This document shows, piece after piece, positions 14,724-14,830 of a stretch of DNA of 14,830 nucleotides; the stretch's first letter is position 1, and the number at the start of each line of letters is the position of its first letter. The notes beneath the pieces were generated by a model. The model made no database searches. It worked only from the letters and a program-made list of their open reading frames with translations, and was not told where the DNA came from. Made by a program: the position numbers and the translations under genes. This DNA is from an uncultured Clostridium sp. (GTDB lineage Bacteria; Bacillota; Clostridia; Lachnospirales; Lachnospiraceae), in NCBI GenBank assembly GCA_938036545.1, contig CALHQJ010000109.1, positions 1-14,830 on the forward strand. Reading direction: 5' to 3'.

Positions 14724-14830
14724 ACCCTTTTCTCCTGCATCACATCAATATAATATTGAGCTAAAAGAGGAATTGCTGTTGCGACTATCGAAGTCATTAA
14801 TATAAATAATAGTGCCAATATCGATAATCC
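14720..14830 (-). CDS. C-terminal end of a membrane protein, possibly a polysaccharide flippase
   Basis: Only the last 36 codons and the TGA are in the window; the 5' part lies beyond the right edge. The segment is one long hydrophobic stretch (LALLFILMTSIVATAIPLLA) followed by a short polar tail ending in KRV. The TGA overlaps the ATG of the pyruvyl transferase fragment, so the two form an operon running leftward. A terminal membrane helix next to a pyruvyl transferase would suit a Wzx-type flippase or a polymerase, but this rests on context; no family motif is visible. Confidence 0.6.
   Translation of the reverse strand, partial: GLSILALLFILMTSIVATAIPLLAQYYIDVMQEKRV

Overview
The window is about 14.8 kb of a Gram-positive, anaerobic Firmicutes chromosome, most likely a member of the Lachnospiraceae / Clostridium cluster XIVa. 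This assignment is inferred from gene content (LCP protein, L,D-transpeptidase, DacF-type carboxypeptidase, acetate kinase, an EndoQ-UvrD fusion), strong AAGGAGG ribosome sites, sigma-A-type promoters and moderate G+C. No rRNA, tRNA, CRISPR array, transposase or riboswitch was recognised.

Layout, left to right. (1) 2-3217: the 3' two thirds of a histidinol-phosphate aminotransferase gene (hisC), an AI-2E-family membrane protein and a MATE transporter; the last two overlap and are probably translationally coupled. (2) 3395-8149: a cell-envelope block with its own promoter, holding a membrane-anchored YkuD L,D-transpeptidase with a long Pro/Thr-rich tail, a DacF-like D-Ala-D-Ala carboxypeptidase and an LCP (LytR-CpsA-Psr) glycopolymer ligase. 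The carboxypeptidase could produce the tetrapeptides that the L,D-transpeptidase uses. (3) 8166-12593: a tightly packed stress/repair block of bcp (thiol peroxidase), yaaA (peroxide stress) and a 1061-residue protein that fuses an EndoQ-type PHP endonuclease to a UvrD-family helicase. (4) 12605-13876: ackA behind a near-consensus promoter. (5) 13877-14830: a more A/T-rich region where a strong promoter, ribosome site and ATG on the plus strand run straight into the opposite strand of a truncated polysaccharide pyruvyl transferase gene; the end of one further gene lies at the right edge. This looks like the end of an acquired or rearranged exopolysaccharide locus.

Three observations deserve most attention. 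First, two 150-bp intergenic elements (3215-3364 and 6776-6925) share terminal inverted repeats and the same three-hairpin architecture in opposite orientations. Hairpins 2 and 3 have different sequences but keep their pairing, and hairpin 1 shows compensatory changes. A 35-bp solo fragment of the same family (647-681) sits at the end of hisC between 9-bp direct repeats. In all three places the upstream gene's TAA stop lies at the element edge. Second, the EndoQ-UvrD fusion has candidate sliding-clamp binding motifs at the end of each half (QMDLF 417-421 and QMSLF 1054-1058). Third, the promoter-ATG / broken pyruvyl transferase junction near 14142 marks a rearrangement breakpoint or possibly an invertible segment.
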